From CAIKHN01 sp964394565 (lineage in GTDB: Bacteria; Patescibacteriota; Patescibacteriia; UBA9934): a DNA stretch of 14,061 nucleotides. The notes below the pieces were generated by a model. It was not told the origin of the DNA. It did not search any database and saw nothing but the letters and a program-made list of their open reading frames with translations. The stretch spans positions 1 to 14,061 of the forward strand of contig CAYMYA010000019.1 in assembly GCA_964394565.1 (NCBI GenBank). The letters run 5' to 3'. Shown here piece after piece: positions 12,502 to 14,061 of this stretch; within the stretch, counting starts at the first letter, position 1; every line of letters begins with the position of its first letter. The position numbers were made by a program, and so were the translations under genes.

Positions 12502-13881
12502 ATGGTTCACCTTCGCCGTACACTCACGATTTTTGGTCTCCTCGTCATCGAGTCTTTTTCATTCCCATCCATAGTTCTCGCATCAGCAGCGCCCGATATT
12601 CGCATTCTCGATACTACCGGAAGCGTGATCACCGTTTTCTCACCATACACCGATAGCTCGGCAACTATTGGTAGCGTTGCGGCCGCCGACCTTGGACGAG
12701 ACGGAGTGGCAGAAATTCTTGTCGGTTCCGGCGAAGGCAACGATCCAATCGTGTCCGTCTTTCGGCAAGACGGCTCCTTCATCGGATCATTTCCCGCGTA
12801 TGATATTGGGTATCAAGGGGGTGTGAATGTTGCAGCATGCGATGTGGACGACGACGGGTTCACCGACATCGTGACTGGCGCCGCATGGAATGGCGGGCCA
12901 CATGTGCGAATTTTTTCTGCAATGGGCGTTGCAAAGAGTCCCGGCTTCCTTGCGTTCGATAGCGCGTTCACCGGAGGTGTGAATATTGCGTGCGGCGATG
13001 TCACCGGCGATGGAGTCGGAGATATTGTTGTTGGTGCTGGACTTGGAGGTGGGCCAAATGTGAAAGTGTTTGATGCTTCTGGAAAAGAACTCACAAATAT
13101 TTTCACAGATAGCGCGACAAAAAATACCGGCGTCGCCATTGCGCTTGGTGATATCTCCGGTGATGGCGTTCAAGATATTCTTACGTCAACCATGGGCTAC
13201 AACATTCCGACCGTGACCGCGTGGACGTACGACATTGCGAAAGAAACACTCATTCCATTCTCCACGGTAACGACATCACAATCGAACATGTCACTCATTG
13301 CACCAGTTGGAACACTCAACGGTGATATTCTTTTTGCAACACAAGGACACACGGAACCAAAGGTGCAGCTCATGAACGATACATTAACCGTCGCACCATT
13401 CTCTGCCGATACAACGCACGCAATTGCTGCAGCGCCGATTATTGCATCAGGCATCGTCAAAAACATTATCGTCGCAAACATTCCCCCAAAAATGAATCAG
13501 GACGTTTCTCCGAAATCTATTCTCATCGACAAATCTGAACAACGATTAACTGCATACGAATACGGCGTACCCGCGTTCACATTCCTCGTTTCGACTGCAA
13601 AACAAGGCTATTACACACCCGTTGGCCAAACAACTGTGCGTGCAAAATTGTTGTATCACGATTATAAATGGGTGTTTGGTATTGGTGATCCACGAAATTA
13701 TTTTGTTCCGAATGTGAAATGGAATTTACGTATCTATGATCACATTTACATTCACTGGGCGTATTGGCATAACAATTTTGGAAACCCAATGAGTCACGGT
13801 TGCATCAACATGAATGCAGAAAACTCAGAACGCATTTATGAATGGAGTGAAGTTGGAACGCCAGTGAATATCATCGACTGA
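12502..13881 (+). CDS. Secreted FG-GAP repeat protein with C-terminal L,D-transpeptidase domain
   Basis: A 459-residue exported protein. Signal peptide about 1-30 (RR near the N-terminus, hydrophobic 8-28, ASAAP). Residues 33-330 hold FG-GAP/VCBS-type blades with calcium-binding loops DLGRDG (63-68), DVDDDG (114-119), DVTGDG (166-171) and DISGDG (217-222). Each loop is followed by an I-V-GA--GG-P-V-VF type strand; a fifth, degenerate blade near 268-282 lacks the acidic loop. Residues 337-459 form a YkuD L,D-transpeptidase domain: ILIDKSEQRLTAYEYG, then HWAYWHNN (418-425) and SHGCINMN (431-438) with nucleophile C434 and H432. It should crosslink peptidoglycan stem peptides (3-3 links) or attach proteins, with the propeller as a binding module. 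It is divergent from the VanW gene. The start follows its -10. Confidence 0.92.
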   Translation: MVHLRRTLTIFGLLVIESFSFPSIVLASAAPDIRILDTTGSVITVFSPYTDSSATIGSVAAADLGRDGVAEILVGSGEGNDPIVSVFRQDGSFIGSFPAYDIGYQGGVNVAACDVDDDGFTDIVTGAAWNGGPHVRIFSAMGVAKSPGFLAFDSAFTGGVNIACGDVTGDGVGDIVVGAGLGGGPNVKVFDASGKELTNIFTDSATKNTGVAIALGDISGDGVQDILTSTMGYNIPTVTAWTYDIAKETLIPFSTVTTSQSNMSLIAPVGTLNGDILFATQGHTEPKVQLMNDTLTVAPFSADTTHAIAAAPIIASGIVKNIIVANIPPKMNQDVSPKSILIDKSEQRLTAYEYGVPAFTFLVSTAKQGYYTPVGQTTVRAKLLYHDYKWVFGIGDPRNYFVPNVKWNLRIYDHIYIHWAYWHNNFGNPMSHGCINMNAENSERIYEWSEVGTPVNIID

Positions 13882-13890
13882 TTTTTTTCT

Positions 13891-13955
13891 CGACTTCAGT
13901 AAAACAAAACTTTTTTTCCGGACATCCTTCTCTGCGCTCAGGATGACTGAAGTGA
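13891..13955. repeat. Nested inverted repeat containing an interspersed palindrome
   Basis: Outer arms ACTTCAGT (13893-13900) and ACTGAAGT (13946-13953) are perfect complements. An inner stem CATCCT (13923-13928) / AGGATG (13940-13945) directly abuts the right outer arm. Between the left arms is an A-rich then T7 stretch. The minus-strand reading of the inner part (TCATCCTGAGCGCAGAGAAG, then GATG) matches from memory a palindrome scattered through many environmental and CPR genomes. It may also end transcription of the L,D-transpeptidase gene, which otherwise has only a weak stem and a T7 run (13883-13889). Confidence 0.6.
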
Positions 13956-14014
13956 CGCTGTGCATAACTCGAATATTTTTCTATCAAATTCTGTATACGT
14001 AACAAATTCACTGC

Positions 14015-14020
14015 TATACT
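14015..14020 (+). promoter_or_regulatory. Extended -10 (TGCTATACT) of a unit leaving the right edge
   Basis: TGCTATACT, identical to the promoters at 1263 and 2136, in an AT-rich region after the last gene. The start site is expected near 14027. No good -35 is seen. Confidence 0.55.
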
Positions 14021-14023
14021 TTA

Positions 14024-14061
14024 GGCAGCGTCATGAAGTTTCCTTCGTGATGACACTGGCC
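14024..14061 (+). other. Start of a structured transcript, truncated by the window edge
   Basis: Just after the predicted start site, TCATGAAG (14031-14038) pairs with CTTCGTGA (14043-14050), with one G-T pair, around a TTTC loop. GTCAT (14030-14034) can alternatively pair with ATGAC (14050-14054). GGC at 14024-14026 can also reach GCC at 14059-14061. The ATG at 14033 gives only five codons before TGA; another ATG at 14050 runs off the edge. It could be the 5' end of a structural RNA or a hairpin leader of a gene; I cannot decide. Confidence 0.35.

Noticed and set aside
12415..12510. Longer start of the VanW gene at 12510, giving a hydrophobic N-terminus
   Set aside because: It overlaps the divergent gene and lies upstream of the minus-strand -10. 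It cannot be fully excluded if the protein is exported.
14033..14050. Coding start at the ATG 14033
   Set aside because: It reaches TGA after five codons (MKFPS).
1..14061. UGA recoding as in some CPR lineages
   Set aside because: TGA ends several genes at natural family boundaries and as ATGA overlaps, and no conserved frame continues through TGA.
1..14061. CRISPR array, insertion sequence, phage or toxin-antitoxin system
   Set aside because: No regularly spaced repeats, transposase, integrase or recognisable toxin motif was seen on either strand.

Overview
This window looks like a chromosomal segment of a Candidate Phyla Radiation (Patescibacteria) bacterium. The grounds are family resemblance: a split transketolase, single-copy sugar-phosphate enzymes, paired PfkB kinases around a DUF2090 protein, a membrane-anchored methyltransferase with an APWVPT motif, and a surface domain (YYMGADGFRYVFPN) of a kind I associate with CPR secreted proteins. 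Shine-Dalgarno sequences are almost absent. The phylum call is inference. Stops are TAA, TAG and TGA, so the genetic code is standard. No insertion sequence, phage gene, integrase or CRISPR array is visible.

Layout, left to right. Positions 1-58 hold the end of an upstream unit, with two mutually exclusive hairpins. Then follow rpiB-rpe; an exported protein with a degenerate cupredoxin domain; a transketolase N-half, DUF4349 protein and transketolase C-half packed as one operon; a small minus-strand gene (5013-5237) that is the only gene with a clear Shine-Dalgarno; rluF plus a membrane methyltransferase carrying an in-frame palindromic repeat; pfkB1 overlapping a DUF2090 aldolase-like gene; pfkB2; and a small membrane protein, an unknown anchored protein and a D-2-hydroxyacid dehydrogenase in one unit. 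On the minus strand lie tRNA-Ala(UGC) and a VanW-family gene. The VanW gene is divergent from a secreted protein with an FG-GAP propeller and an L,D-transpeptidase domain. The right edge has a strong extended -10 followed by a hairpin, the start of an RNA or gene that runs out of the window.

Promoters are readable because one -10 sequence, TATACT, recurs. It usually sits 6-11 bases before the ATG of the first gene of each unit, so most mRNAs should be leaderless or nearly so. Genes without their own TATACT lie within 10 bases of the upstream stop or overlap it, which gives a consistent operon map.

Metabolically, rpiB, rpe and the split transketolase form most of the non-oxidative pentose phosphate pathway. 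No transaldolase, phosphofructokinase or classical aldolase is visible here. The pfkB1/DUF2090/pfkB2 block may supply a kinase-aldolase step, but its substrates cannot be read from the sequence. The right third is about the cell envelope (VanW and the L,D-transpeptidase).
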